This document shows, in pieces, positions 1 through 8,256 of a DNA stretch of 43,400 nt. Within the stretch, counting starts at the first letter, position 1, and each line of letters begins with the position of its first letter. The DNA comes from JBKEDC01 sp047975205 (lineage in GTDB: Bacteria; Bacteroidota; Bacteroidia; Bacteroidales; Prolixibacteraceae), in the NCBI GenBank assembly GCA_047975205.1, contig JBKEDC010000006.1:1-43400 (forward strand), in the 5' to 3' direction. The translations under genes and the position numbers were made by a program. The notes below the pieces were generated by a model. The model saw nothing but the letters and a program-made list of their open reading frames with translations. It made no database searches and was not told where the DNA came from.

Positions 1-4
1 AAAA

Positions 5-80
5 TGGTGACTCAGCTGGGGCTCGAACCCAGGACCCCATCCTTAAAAGGGATGTGCTCTACCAGCTGAGCTACTGAGTC
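5..80 (-). tRNA. tRNA-Lys, anticodon TTT
   Basis: A complete cloverleaf of 76 nt reads on the minus strand. The acceptor arms GACTCAG and CTGAGTC pair perfectly, followed by discriminator A and an encoded CCA. The D arm is GCTC/GAGC, the anticodon stem CATCC/GGATG encloses loop CTTTTAA with anticodon TTT (reads AAA/AAG lysine codons), and the T arm CTGGG/CCCAG encloses TTCGAGC. All stem lengths are canonical. It is transcribed as a single tRNA in this window, from the consensus promoter just upstream. Confidence 0.97.
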
Positions 81-117
81 TCCATAAATTATGGTTGCTT
101 TCTTGCTGAAAGCGATG

Positions 118-148
118 CAAAGATAAGTAGGATTTTCTAAAAAACAAA
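118..148 (-). promoter_or_regulatory. Bacteroidota-type promoter of tRNA-Lys
   Basis: On the minus strand, TATCTTTG at 125-118 matches the Bacteroidota -7 box TAnnTTTG, and TTTG at 148-145 lies exactly 19 bases upstream, the consensus -33 spacing. Transcription should begin around position 112, giving a leader of about 30 nt before the mature tRNA. This is one of the two best promoter matches in the window. Confidence 0.75.
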
Positions 149-245
149 CAATAAATTACTTTTCTCGGCTGTTTGCATATTCTCTTGTATGGAAAGTGTA
201 ATTAAAGCTTGTTGTAATTGTTTGATAATGTAATTGATAGTTAAT

Positions 246-3044
246 TCAATCGTTATTTACGATATCATGTATTTTTCTTAGTTGGTTTTTTACATATTTG
301 TCACCACTTTTTATATTTAAGGCTTGGTTGTAGTAGGAGCGAGCAATACTATATTGCTTCTTGACATATGCTTGGTCAGCTTTTGTTATGATATTGCGAT
401 AAATTTCATTTTGTTTTGCCGATTGAGATTGTTCAATAATTTGCTCAATGCTTATGATGCGTAGAGCTGATTTATCATCATCTTGTTTTAACTGGAGAGC
501 CTGATAATAAAGTGTGCGAGCCACGGCATAATCTTTTTTATTGTAAGCATCATTAGCCTCTTTTAACAGCCTTTGATGCTCGGCTTGTTTTGTTTTGCTA
601 AGTGAAATATTGCTCAATGAAGATATGTGAACAAGCTGAGCTTGAGGATATTCTTCCCAAGCAATATACTTTAATGCTTCGTTATAATAGTATTTAGCAA
701 GAGCATAGCTTTTCTGATGAAACTGATTATCGGCTTTTGTTACACACTCTTGATATGCTTGTTTGTCGGCTTCTTTTACTGATAATCTTATTTCTTGAAT
801 TTTTTCAAGCTGCTTCTTTGGATATGCTTTGTCTGAGAATATTTGTAGGGCTTCTTGATATTTTTTTTCAGCAGGTGTGAAGTGAGAATTTTTAAAGCTA
901 TTGTCGGCAATAATTATTATGCTGTCATAGCTTGATTGTAGTCTTGCTTGATGCTGTGTTTCTTTTATTTGATTTATTTTATCTAGCTGTTTCTTCGGAT
1001 ATAATTCACCGAACATAAGAGAAGATGCCTGATTATAATACTGTTCAGCTAAGGTGTAGTTTCTATCTTCAAAGGTTTGATCAGCTTTTGTAATAAGTTC
1101 ATTGTATTCTTTTCGTATATTCAGTTGCTCGATCTTTTCTTTGACCGTATTTATTCGATCCAAAACTTCAGCGTTGGCGGGCTTTAGCTTTAGGGCTTCC
1201 TCGTAGCTGCTCAAAGCATTATTGTAGTTCTGTTTAACCTCGAAGTTTTTACCCTCTTGCATGATCTCGGTGAATATGCTTTCTTGTTGCTTGGCTTCTT
1301 CCATTTGAGCTAGTGCGATGCTAATTTCATCTATTTGTGTTTGAGGATATTCCTCTTGAGGTTTGATATTCCTTGCATCGTTGTATTTTTGAAGTGCCAA
1401 GATGTAATTTTCTTCCCGAAAAGCTTGGTCAGCTGCTTTTATAAAAAGTGTATACTGCTCATCATTAGCTAAAGTAGCAAGATGTCCATCTATTTTAGCT
1501 ACTTGTTCATGAATGAAGCTTTCGTTTCGAATAGTTGATGCTTGTAGATATATGTGTTTTGCTTCGTTCCATTCTTTTTTCTTAAATAAAGCATTTCCTT
1601 CTGCAATTAAAGCATCAAAGCGTTTGAATTCATATAATTCTCCTAACCTAGATATGGTGTGGCTGTCGTTGGGAAGAAGTGCATTAGCCTTATTATACAT
1701 TTTCTCGGCAAGTTGAAAGTTTTTATCCAGAAAAGCTTGGTCAGCACGTACTATGATGGCTGCATATGCTGCGTTTTCTTCCCTATATTTAATAGCCTGC
1801 CGTACCTCTGTAATTTTTCTTTTGACAACAACATCGTCAGCCTTATATTCGAGCGCTTTTTTGTATAACGAAATGGCATCTTCATAAGACTGGTTGTTAA
1901 ATAGTAAATCGCCGTCATTTAATGCACTTAAGTAACTTTTCTCTAGATTATCCAACCTCATTTGTTCATTTTCCAAAGCATTAATTTCAGCTAGTTTCTT
2001 ATACGGATATTCTTCTTCGTGTTTTAAACTTGTTGCTTGCTTGTATGCCTGTTTTGCATCGTCGAAATTCTCATTCAAGAAGGCACTATCTCCAATGGCT
2101 ATGAGTTCTAGATATTGTGTTTGGATTTCTTGCTTGCTAATGAATTTAGAGCTTTCCTCAATTTGTTTGTTTGCATAATCGTCGTTAGGTTTAACGATAA
2201 GAGCTTCTTGGTAAAGAGCGATAGCCTCTGCATATTGTTTTACCTTAAAACTATCATCGGCTTTAGCTATGATGAGTTTGTATTTATCGTCGATTGCTTG
2301 CTGTTTGGCTAGCATGAACATAATCATTTCAATTTCAGCAATCCTATCTATCGGAAAACTATTTTCCGGCAAAAGCTGATGTGCTTTTTGATAGCTCTCT
2401 ATTGCTTCGGTGTATGCTGAACGATTGTATGCCAAGTTGGCTTCGTCGATTAGCTGTTTATATTGTTCATCTTTGCTTAACGAAGTTAAATCATCTTGTG
2501 CATTGGCATCTGCCAGTTCCGAATTTAATGATTTTTGTTCAGATTTAGCCTCTGCAATTTGGGTTTTGAGTTCTTTGTCGGTGATGGTGTAACTGATGTC
2601 GATATTGTCAATTCCGGAGCTATATGCAATATGGGCTATGGGAAGATTCTCGAAGTTGTTGGCAATAAGGTTACTTCGTTCAATCATCTGAAAATTTACG
2701 GTTAATGCCGGAAAACTCATGTTCTGTTGCCATACGCTATTGGGAATATGGGTATCAATCGCAATAATTTTGGTGTAAAATCCTTCTTTCTGAATAGTGA
2801 GTGTAAGTTTCTTATTGTAAGGTAATTGCAGCTCGTATTTTCCTGATTTATTAAGTGTGTAAGGTTGCATTGTCTCTTTATTATCAGATAATGTCATGCG
2901 TATATTTCCGGCAGATGAAGATTGTGCACTTATTTTCCCGGAAAGCAGGAAATAGGGGGTGTTATCGATTTTTTCTTGTGCTGAACAAGTTAATAATGAA
3001 GATATTAATAGATAGATGAAGAGAAATAATTTTTTTAGGTTCAT
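246..3044 (-). CDS. Secreted TPR-like repeat protein (about 13 repeats)
   Basis: The protein has 932 residues from the chosen ATG at 3044, which opens directly into a signal peptide (MNLKKLF, hydrophobic core, cleavage after CSA). An in-frame ATG ten codons upstream would put the -7 box inside the gene. Residues about 25-130 contain a beta-rich segment with GKYELQLPYNKKL, resembling carboxypeptidase-regulatory-like domains common in Bacteroidota surface proteins. From about residue 200 to the end, roughly 13 tandem units of 55-62 residues follow the pattern Y..LI..AD.AF....Y..A...Y..AL.LKP...Y...Q..EI, each a TPR-type helical hairpin plus a connecting helix. It is probably a periplasmic or outer-membrane-anchored protein-protein interaction scaffold. 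No catalytic motif is visible and the partner is unknown. Confidence 0.85.
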   Translation of the reverse strand: MNLKKLFLFIYLLISSLLTCSAQEKIDNTPYFLLSGKISAQSSSAGNIRMTLSDNKETMQPYTLNKSGKYELQLPYNKKLTLTIQKEGFYTKIIAIDTHIPNSVWQQNMSFPALTVNFQMIERSNLIANNFENLPIAHIAYSSGIDNIDISYTITDKELKTQIAEAKSEQKSLNSELADANAQDDLTSLSKDEQYKQLIDEANLAYNRSAYTEAIESYQKAHQLLPENSFPIDRIAEIEMIMFMLAKQQAIDDKYKLIIAKADDSFKVKQYAEAIALYQEALIVKPNDDYANKQIEESSKFISKQEIQTQYLELIAIGDSAFLNENFDDAKQAYKQATSLKHEEEYPYKKLAEINALENEQMRLDNLEKSYLSALNDGDLLFNNQSYEDAISLYKKALEYKADDVVVKRKITEVRQAIKYREENAAYAAIIVRADQAFLDKNFQLAEKMYNKANALLPNDSHTISRLGELYEFKRFDALIAEGNALFKKKEWNEAKHIYLQASTIRNESFIHEQVAKIDGHLATLANDEQYTLFIKAADQAFREENYILALQKYNDARNIKPQEEYPQTQIDEISIALAQMEEAKQQESIFTEIMQEGKNFEVKQNYNNALSSYEEALKLKPANAEVLDRINTVKEKIEQLNIRKEYNELITKADQTFEDRNYTLAEQYYNQASSLMFGELYPKKQLDKINQIKETQHQARLQSSYDSIIIIADNSFKNSHFTPAEKKYQEALQIFSDKAYPKKQLEKIQEIRLSVKEADKQAYQECVTKADNQFHQKSYALAKYYYNEALKYIAWEEYPQAQLVHISSLSNISLSKTKQAEHQRLLKEANDAYNKKDYAVARTLYYQALQLKQDDDKSALRIISIEQIIEQSQSAKQNEIYRNIITKADQAYVKKQYSIARSYYNQALNIKSGDKYVKNQLRKIHDIVNND

Positions 3045-3063
3045 AGGGTTTAGCTTACATTCA

Positions 3064-3071
3064 CAAATATA
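3064..3071 (-). promoter_or_regulatory. Candidate -7 box of the TPR-repeat gene
   Basis: TATATTTG on the minus strand fits TAnnTTTG and lies 20 bases before the ATG at 3044. No TTG is seen at 17-23 bases upstream, so the -33 element is weak or absent. The position supports the internal ATG as the true start. Confidence 0.5.
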
Positions 3072-3133
3072 CACAATAGTTAGTAAGTTTAACCCGGTGA
3101 TTGTAATAATTCTCTTTTCTTCGTTTTAAATCG

Positions 3134-3181
3134 CGATATAGAAAAGCCCCAACCAGATCTGATTGGGGCTTTTCTATATCG
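3134..3181 (-). terminator. Rho-independent terminator after the DPP IV gene
   Basis: A perfect 19-bp inverted repeat (3134-3152 with 3163-3181, 10-base loop) has a GC core GCCCC/GGGGC flanked by A and T runs. It lies between the stop of the dipeptidyl peptidase gene and the start of the TPR-repeat gene, both on the minus strand, so it should end the peptidase transcript. Confidence 0.8.
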
Positions 3182-3290
3182 TAAATTCATTGAGTTTGGC
3201 TTATTTCATCCTTTCTTTAATGAAGAAATCATTGAATTTGTTCGTTTTCTGTATTTTATCAAACTCAGAAGGCTATAGTTTGTGTTGTTA

Positions 3291-5420
3291 TTATAAATAA
3301 TCAAAGAAGTATTGACTGACTTTTTTCATCAAGTGTACTCGGTCTTTTCCTATAACATTGTGCGGATGAGTGGGGTAGGTGAAAAAGTCGATAGGCTTAT
3401 CTTCTTTAATACATTCGCGAAGGAATTTCATACTATGTTGTGGAACTACGGTATTATCTTGAGCTCCGTGTATATATAATAGTTTTCCTTTTAAATCTTT
3501 CACATGATTTACCATATTACATTCTTTATATCCTTCCGGATTTTCTTCCGGCGTATCCATATAGCGTTCGCCATACATTACTTCATACATTGACCAATCT
3601 ACTACGGGTCCTCCGGCAACGCCAACTTTGAAAGTTTCCGGATGACGTAGCATTAAGTTTGTGGTCATGAATCCGCCGAAGCTCCAACCATGTACGCCAA
3701 TTCTATTCATATCAACATAGCCCAAACTTTTTAGGTATTTAATGCCTTCCATTTGATCTTTTGTTTCTTCAACACCTAATTGACGGTGAATAACCTCTTC
3801 AAATGCTTGTCCGCGATTAGCTGAACCGCGACTGTCAACAGTCAACATGATATAGCCTTTCGATGCCATGTAATAATACCACCATCTGGTGCCATAACAC
3901 CATGTATTTGTAATTAATTGTGCATGAGGTCCTCCATATACATATATAATTGCCGGATATTTTTTGTTCGGATCGAAATTATTAGGCAAAGTCATAGTGG
4001 CATATAAATCTGTTTTACCGTCGGCAGCTTTTAATGTGAATAATTTAGTTTCACCAATTTCATAATCAGCCAAAGTGTTTTCAGCTTTGCTGATAGTCTT
4101 GATAAATTTACCTGAATTTACCCTCAGGTCAGTCATACCCGGTACATCATGAGCCGACCATGTGTCGATGTAATTTGCGAAAGAAGGTGAGAAGTTTGCT
4201 TTGTGGAATCCGTCGCCGCCGTCAATTTGGGTGATAGCTCCACTTTTGAGGTTGACACGATAGATATTCCTATCGATAGGACTGTTCTTTGTTGACTGAA
4301 TATAAGCATACTTTTCATTAGAGTCTAGTCCGTAGAACTCAGTTACTTCCCAGTCTCCTTTGGTGATTTGCTTAATGAGTTCACCATTGGTATTGTATAA
4401 GTAAAGATGAAAGTATCCATCATTTCTTGTCCAATAGATAAACTGGTTAGGATGTTTCTTTAAAAAAACAATGGGATGTTGAGGCTCTACATAAGTATCT
4501 CGAGTTTCATGAATTAAGCAATTTATTTTAGCACCGTCATTCACGCGATACTGATTGAGGTGCATATCGTTTTGATCTCGGTTTAGTTCGGCAACATAAA
4601 TATATTCTTCGTTTGGTCCCCAACTAATGTTAGTGAGATAATGATCGTCAGGAGTTCCCGATTGAAGATAGGTTGTTTTACCTGTTTCTGTATTGAATAT
4701 ACCAATTGTTACCTGATGGCTGGTTAATCCCGCCATTGGATATCGAATAGGTTTATTCTCTGCTTGCCGAAGCATATAGTTGGTTAGTGGATATTCTTTA
4801 ACCATGCTCTCATCTTTACGATAGAAAGCCAAGTATTTTCCGGAAGGCGACCAAAAAGTTCCTTTAGAAATACCGAATTCGTTTCGATGCACTGTTCTTC
4901 CTACAAGGATGCCGTCTTTTGTTTCGTGGCTAATTTGGGTTTCTTTTTCACCTGTTTTAATGAAAAGATTTTTTCCTTTAGCATATGCCACCGTGTGGTT
5001 AGCTTCACAGAAATCGGCTACTTCGGCTCCGGCAGGTAGCTCAGTCCAATAACTGAAGTTATTTGCTTTTAGGTTGTAAGTTGCAAAAGTAGATCGGCTT
5101 CGGAGTAGCAAATTATCAGCATCTTCAAATTTAACAGGAACTAATTTAGCATAAGTTTTCTCATCAGCTAAACAAGCTTGATTAATCATAGCTGAATCTA
5201 ATAAAATCTGTTTGCTGTCTTTACCAACAACATACTGCCAAACGGTGTCATTTTTATAAGCAATATAGTGTTTGTCGTCTTGCCATTTTATTAATTTCAA
5301 CATCTTAGGATAGAGGTATGAGCCCCTACCTATTATAGCATCTTCAATGCTCATGTGTTTTTGGGCAAAGCCGGAAATTGTTGCCATGAAAGCAACGAGT
5401 AGAAATCCTAATTTTCTCAT
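3291..5420 (-). CDS. S9 family dipeptidyl peptidase IV
   Basis: This 709-residue exported serine peptidase has a signal peptide (MRKLGFLLVAFMATISGFAQ), a beta-propeller N-terminal half, and a C-terminal alpha/beta-hydrolase domain. The catalytic triad is visible as Ser580 in GWSFGG, Asp655 in GAQDN and His687 in THPHN, in the order expected for clan SC prolyl oligopeptidases. The KDES motif in the propeller (about residue 190) is a plausible N-terminus-binding acidic pair of the DPP IV type. It would remove X-Pro or X-Ala dipeptides from oligopeptides in the periplasm, fitting a peptide-using anaerobe. Length is typical for bacterial DPP IV. Exact P1 preference (DPP IV versus a related DPP) cannot be read from the sequence. 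Confidence 0.93.
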   Translation of the reverse strand: MRKLGFLLVAFMATISGFAQKHMSIEDAIIGRGSYLYPKMLKLIKWQDDKHYIAYKNDTVWQYVVGKDSKQILLDSAMINQACLADEKTYAKLVPVKFEDADNLLLRSRSTFATYNLKANNFSYWTELPAGAEVADFCEANHTVAYAKGKNLFIKTGEKETQISHETKDGILVGRTVHRNEFGISKGTFWSPSGKYLAFYRKDESMVKEYPLTNYMLRQAENKPIRYPMAGLTSHQVTIGIFNTETGKTTYLQSGTPDDHYLTNISWGPNEEYIYVAELNRDQNDMHLNQYRVNDGAKINCLIHETRDTYVEPQHPIVFLKKHPNQFIYWTRNDGYFHLYLYNTNGELIKQITKGDWEVTEFYGLDSNEKYAYIQSTKNSPIDRNIYRVNLKSGAITQIDGGDGFHKANFSPSFANYIDTWSAHDVPGMTDLRVNSGKFIKTISKAENTLADYEIGETKLFTLKAADGKTDLYATMTLPNNFDPNKKYPAIIYVYGGPHAQLITNTWCYGTRWWYYYMASKGYIMLTVDSRGSANRGQAFEEVIHRQLGVEETKDQMEGIKYLKSLGYVDMNRIGVHGWSFGGFMTTNLMLRHPETFKVGVAGGPVVDWSMYEVMYGERYMDTPEENPEGYKECNMVNHVKDLKGKLLYIHGAQDNTVVPQHSMKFLRECIKEDKPIDFFTYPTHPHNVIGKDRVHLMKKVSQYFFDYL

Positions 5421-5476
5421 GTTATTTTTGTAGTTTCAAATAAAGCTTCGAATTTACAAAAAATAGCAGGGGTTTA

Positions 5477-5484
5477 CAAAAGTA
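5477..5484 (-). promoter_or_regulatory. Candidate -7 box of the DPP IV gene
   Basis: TACTTTTG on the minus strand fits TAnnTTTG and sits in the 75-base gap just after the stop of the OMP85-like gene, about 57 bases before the peptidase start. No TTG at standard spacing was seen. Confidence 0.4.
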
Positions 5485-5495
5485 CCTAGATGACC

Positions 5496-7343
5496 CTACC
5501 TGTATTCTAAAGGACTTGGCTTGCCCGGCTGAAAGTCGTATGGAATTTCGCGGTTAAGTTCCCCTCCTTGAATTCCGAATAAGCTCTGATCGTTCGGAGC
5601 TCCCGGATAAAGAGCAAATCGAAGTTGAATGGTATCAAAAACTAAGTTTTCGTTTTTAAATCGGATGCCGGCTCCGAATCCGGAATAGTAATCGCCTCGA
5701 AATATATTTTGCTTCTGTTTGGCAAGTATGCCTACATCAAGAAAAGTGAAAAGGGCTACGTTGAATCCCCAAAGTTTTTTAGGCATAAACAACACCGTTT
5801 CTGTGTTTATGCGAAGCTTTTTCTTTCCGAAAATCTGATTGCTTTCGAATCCACGTATGCCGTATTCATTATCGAGTTCTAAATATTCTTGATCAAATCG
5901 ATTAACTCCTCCGGTATAATTGGCTGAAACGAATTGGCGAACAATTTGCCTGCCAAACTTAAACTGCCGCGTAATTAGATTGAAATCAAGTTGAAACTCT
6001 CCTTGTTCCATCTTTTTTTTGTTGAAGAAAGTTCCAAAACCGGCAGAAAGGAACATATATGAAGGACGGTTTTGCAGTAGGTTACCGGTAGAACAGTAAA
6101 TGTGGCTATAGAGTCGTTGAATGAATTCATTATCATCGTAACCCAATACAAATTCGGCTAAGTATCCTTTAGGAATATCTTCGGTAATACCGTATCCGTA
6201 CACATGATTATCTCGAACGTATGAACGTTTTGATAAAGTTAATCCCATAAGATAAAGCTTTGAATCTGCGAAATACTGATTGCCATCTTCTCCGGAGTCG
6301 GGACGATCTATAAAGTTCACATTACGATACCTGCCCGATATCGTAAGTTGAGGATGAATAAAAGTCTTTTTTTGTCCAAGGTTGAAAGCATATCCGCTCC
6401 AAATATCGGTAGCATAATAATTTATGGGGTCATAAATGCTTTCATCAATGTGAATATCTGTTTCATAATAAGAATCAGTTCGAAACATTCGATAATATTC
6501 TAATCCGCCACCCCAACGCGTATCAGTACGAACGAACGGCTTTTGTGCATTGAAAATAATCCCATTTTGTCGATAAGAATTTATGTATCCCAACATGATA
6601 TCAGAGTAGGTTCCTCCAATATTTCGGGCGGTATATGCTGCTTCTACACCTGCACCATCCTTGGCCTGCGTGTTCCACACCACACCTCCTCTAATTTCGT
6701 GTCCTATTCCCCATGCATTCTGATTAAATAACTGAAAACTACCGTCTTCAAGTCCTCCAATATTAAGGTCAATACCATAAGAAAATATATCTTTGGTAAC
6801 CACTGTTAAATTAACCTTCGTAGTATCTAAAGGGTCAGTCTGTGCAAGGATTATGGCATCTTTTATGTAAGGCATTTGTCGAATTACGCGTTCATTCTCG
6901 AGTACCTGATCCGGATCTAATTCTTCACCCTCTTCAATGAAAATATTTTTCTCAATCGTTTTTTTGCTGGAAGTAGATTGGATGTTGTTCATCCACTTAG
7001 TGAATGTAGTGCTGTTTACATAGGTAGTATCGATCAGATTTGTGCCGAATACTTCAAGGCGTTTTATGTGAATCGTGTTGATTGTTTTTCCTTTAAGTTG
7101 TTTCAAAGTCTTAGTTTGTTTTAATCGGGCATTCTCTTCAGCTGTGATTTCCGAGTTTTCGGTAACGAGACCTTCGTAGATTAATCGTGTGAATTTTCTT
7201 CGTTTAATCTTTGCCAACGTACTATCTGAAAAAATATTGCTGCGTTTAGTTCCGGAAGGTAATGTATCTTGCAGCAAATTCTGACTTATTCCGTGAGAAG
7301 GAATAAGTAACAAGCAACAAATGAATATGATGTGCAATCTCAA
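5496..7343 (-). CDS. OMP85/BamA-like outer-membrane protein with one POTRA-like domain
   Basis: The 615-residue protein begins with a signal peptide (MRLHIIFICCLLLIPSHGISQ). Residues about 84-180 form one POTRA-like module: an initial strand IHIKRLEVFG, then EGEELDPDQVLENERVIRQMPYIKDA, a phrase typical of POTRA helices, ending in a VNLTVVTKD strand. The remaining 430 residues are rich in alternating aromatic beta strands, with the late barrel motif YGIRGFESNQIFGKKKLRINTE resembling the (V/I)RG-(Y/F) loop of OMP85 proteins, and a final aromatic-poor tail. BamA itself has about five POTRA domains and is longer, so this is more likely a TamA-, ShlB- or surface-antigen-like relative. The substrate is unknown. 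It is divergent from the TonB-like gene. Confidence 0.75.
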   Translation of the reverse strand: MRLHIIFICCLLLIPSHGISQNLLQDTLPSGTKRSNIFSDSTLAKIKRRKFTRLIYEGLVTENSEITAEENARLKQTKTLKQLKGKTINTIHIKRLEVFGTNLIDTTYVNSTTFTKWMNNIQSTSSKKTIEKNIFIEEGEELDPDQVLENERVIRQMPYIKDAIILAQTDPLDTTKVNLTVVTKDIFSYGIDLNIGGLEDGSFQLFNQNAWGIGHEIRGGVVWNTQAKDGAGVEAAYTARNIGGTYSDIMLGYINSYRQNGIIFNAQKPFVRTDTRWGGGLEYYRMFRTDSYYETDIHIDESIYDPINYYATDIWSGYAFNLGQKKTFIHPQLTISGRYRNVNFIDRPDSGEDGNQYFADSKLYLMGLTLSKRSYVRDNHVYGYGITEDIPKGYLAEFVLGYDDNEFIQRLYSHIYCSTGNLLQNRPSYMFLSAGFGTFFNKKKMEQGEFQLDFNLITRQFKFGRQIVRQFVSANYTGGVNRFDQEYLELDNEYGIRGFESNQIFGKKKLRINTETVLFMPKKLWGFNVALFTFLDVGILAKQKQNIFRGDYYSGFGAGIRFKNENLVFDTIQLRFALYPGAPNDQSLFGIQGGELNREIPYDFQPGKPSPLEYR

Positions 7344-7364
7344 CTTAAAATTTATTTAGGATTA

Positions 7365-7381
7365 CAAATATACTAATTTTG
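7365..7381. promoter_or_regulatory. Divergent -7 boxes between the OMP85-like and TonB-like genes
   Basis: TATATTTG reads on the minus strand at 7372-7365, 22 bases before the OMP85-like ATG, and TAATTTTG reads on the plus strand at 7374-7381, 69 bases before the TonB-like ATG. The boxes are one base apart, so simultaneous RNA polymerase binding would be excluded. No good -33 element is visible for either, and an alternative plus-strand near-match TATCTTTA lies at 7436-7443. Confidence 0.4.
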
Positions 7382-7449
7382 AAACTTGCAGTATGATGAG
7401 TGTGTATTTTCTCTGATGCATTAAATGAGAATACCTATCTTTACGCCTT

Positions 7450-8187
7450 ATGCAACGAATAAAAAGATTTTACTATAAACATATTTATGCCGTTATTGGA
7501 ACATTGGTGTTTCATATTGCTTTAGTGATGACTATGCTCCTTTATAATGTGTCGGAAAAGCGAAGCTATACGGAACCGGAAATCCTTATAGATATGAGCA
7601 TGTTGGAAGAGTTGCAGAAAGAGCCACTTAAGCAAGAGGAGCAGACTGAGAATCGAACAACAAACCAAACAGCAAAGACGAATCAAGCATCAAGAATGGG
7701 AGATGAGCGATTGGAAACTACGCCAAGCCGAGTTAAAGATCCTTTCTTCGATGAAGAATTTCAAAAAGAAGTAGATGAGGCTAAAGAATTGGCTAGTGAT
7801 GTAAGCAACCAACTGAATAAGAAAATAAAAGCTTTAGAAGAATATATTATGCCTGAACAAACAACCGATGGCATGAATCCTGATAGTATCTCAAATGTTG
7901 TTTATTCGGGAGAAAGCAATATTTACTATGACTTAAAGAATCGTTATCATCGAAGGATGCCTATCCCTGTTTATCTGGCTAAAGGAGGCGGTAAAGTTGT
8001 GGTAAATATTTGGGTAAATACATCAGGTAAAGTAGTGAAAGCTGAAATAAAAAGTACTGAAAATATGCAAGACCCTTTATTGACAGCATATGCTTTGCAA
8101 GCAGCTCAACGAACATTATTCAATAAAGACAATTCAGCCCCTAATCCACAACTTGGAACGATAAGTTACATTTTCATAGCGCAATAA
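7450..8187 (+). CDS. TonB-like energy-transducer protein
   Basis: The 245-residue protein has a short cytoplasmic N-terminus, one membrane segment at about residues 13-32 (YAVIGTLVFHIALVMTMLLY), a charged Gln/Lys/Glu-rich periplasmic linker with a probable coiled coil, and a C-terminal domain with KVVVNIWVNTSGKVVKAEIK, the strand pair typical of TonB C-terminal domains. A His in the membrane helix (HIALVM) matches the functionally important SxxxH-type position of TonB helices, although the Ser is not placed canonically. The usual proline-rich spacer is missing. It may couple an inner-membrane motor to an outer-membrane receptor; no exbBD is present here. A structural TonB-like adaptor role is the alternative. 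Confidence 0.65.
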   Translation: MQRIKRFYYKHIYAVIGTLVFHIALVMTMLLYNVSEKRSYTEPEILIDMSMLEELQKEPLKQEEQTENRTTNQTAKTNQASRMGDERLETTPSRVKDPFFDEEFQKEVDEAKELASDVSNQLNKKIKALEEYIMPEQTTDGMNPDSISNVVYSGESNIYYDLKNRYHRRMPIPVYLAKGGGKVVVNIWVNTSGKVVKAEIKSTENMQDPLLTAYALQAAQRTLFNKDNSAPNPQLGTISYIFIAQ

Positions 8188-8222
8188 AAATGGTTGGTAG
8201 TTTTATGCCATGAAAAAATAAT

Positions 8223-8230
8223 TACATTTG
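8223..8230 (+). promoter_or_regulatory. Candidate -7 box of the RimK-like/GNAT operon
   Basis: TACATTTG fits TAnnTTTG and lies 27 bases before the ATG at 8257. It sits inside a possible N-terminal extension of the ligase, which supports the downstream start. The nearest upstream TTG is 26 bases away, slightly outside the usual range. Confidence 0.45.
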
Positions 8231-8256
8231 ATGCATTCTTAAATGTATCCAAAATA

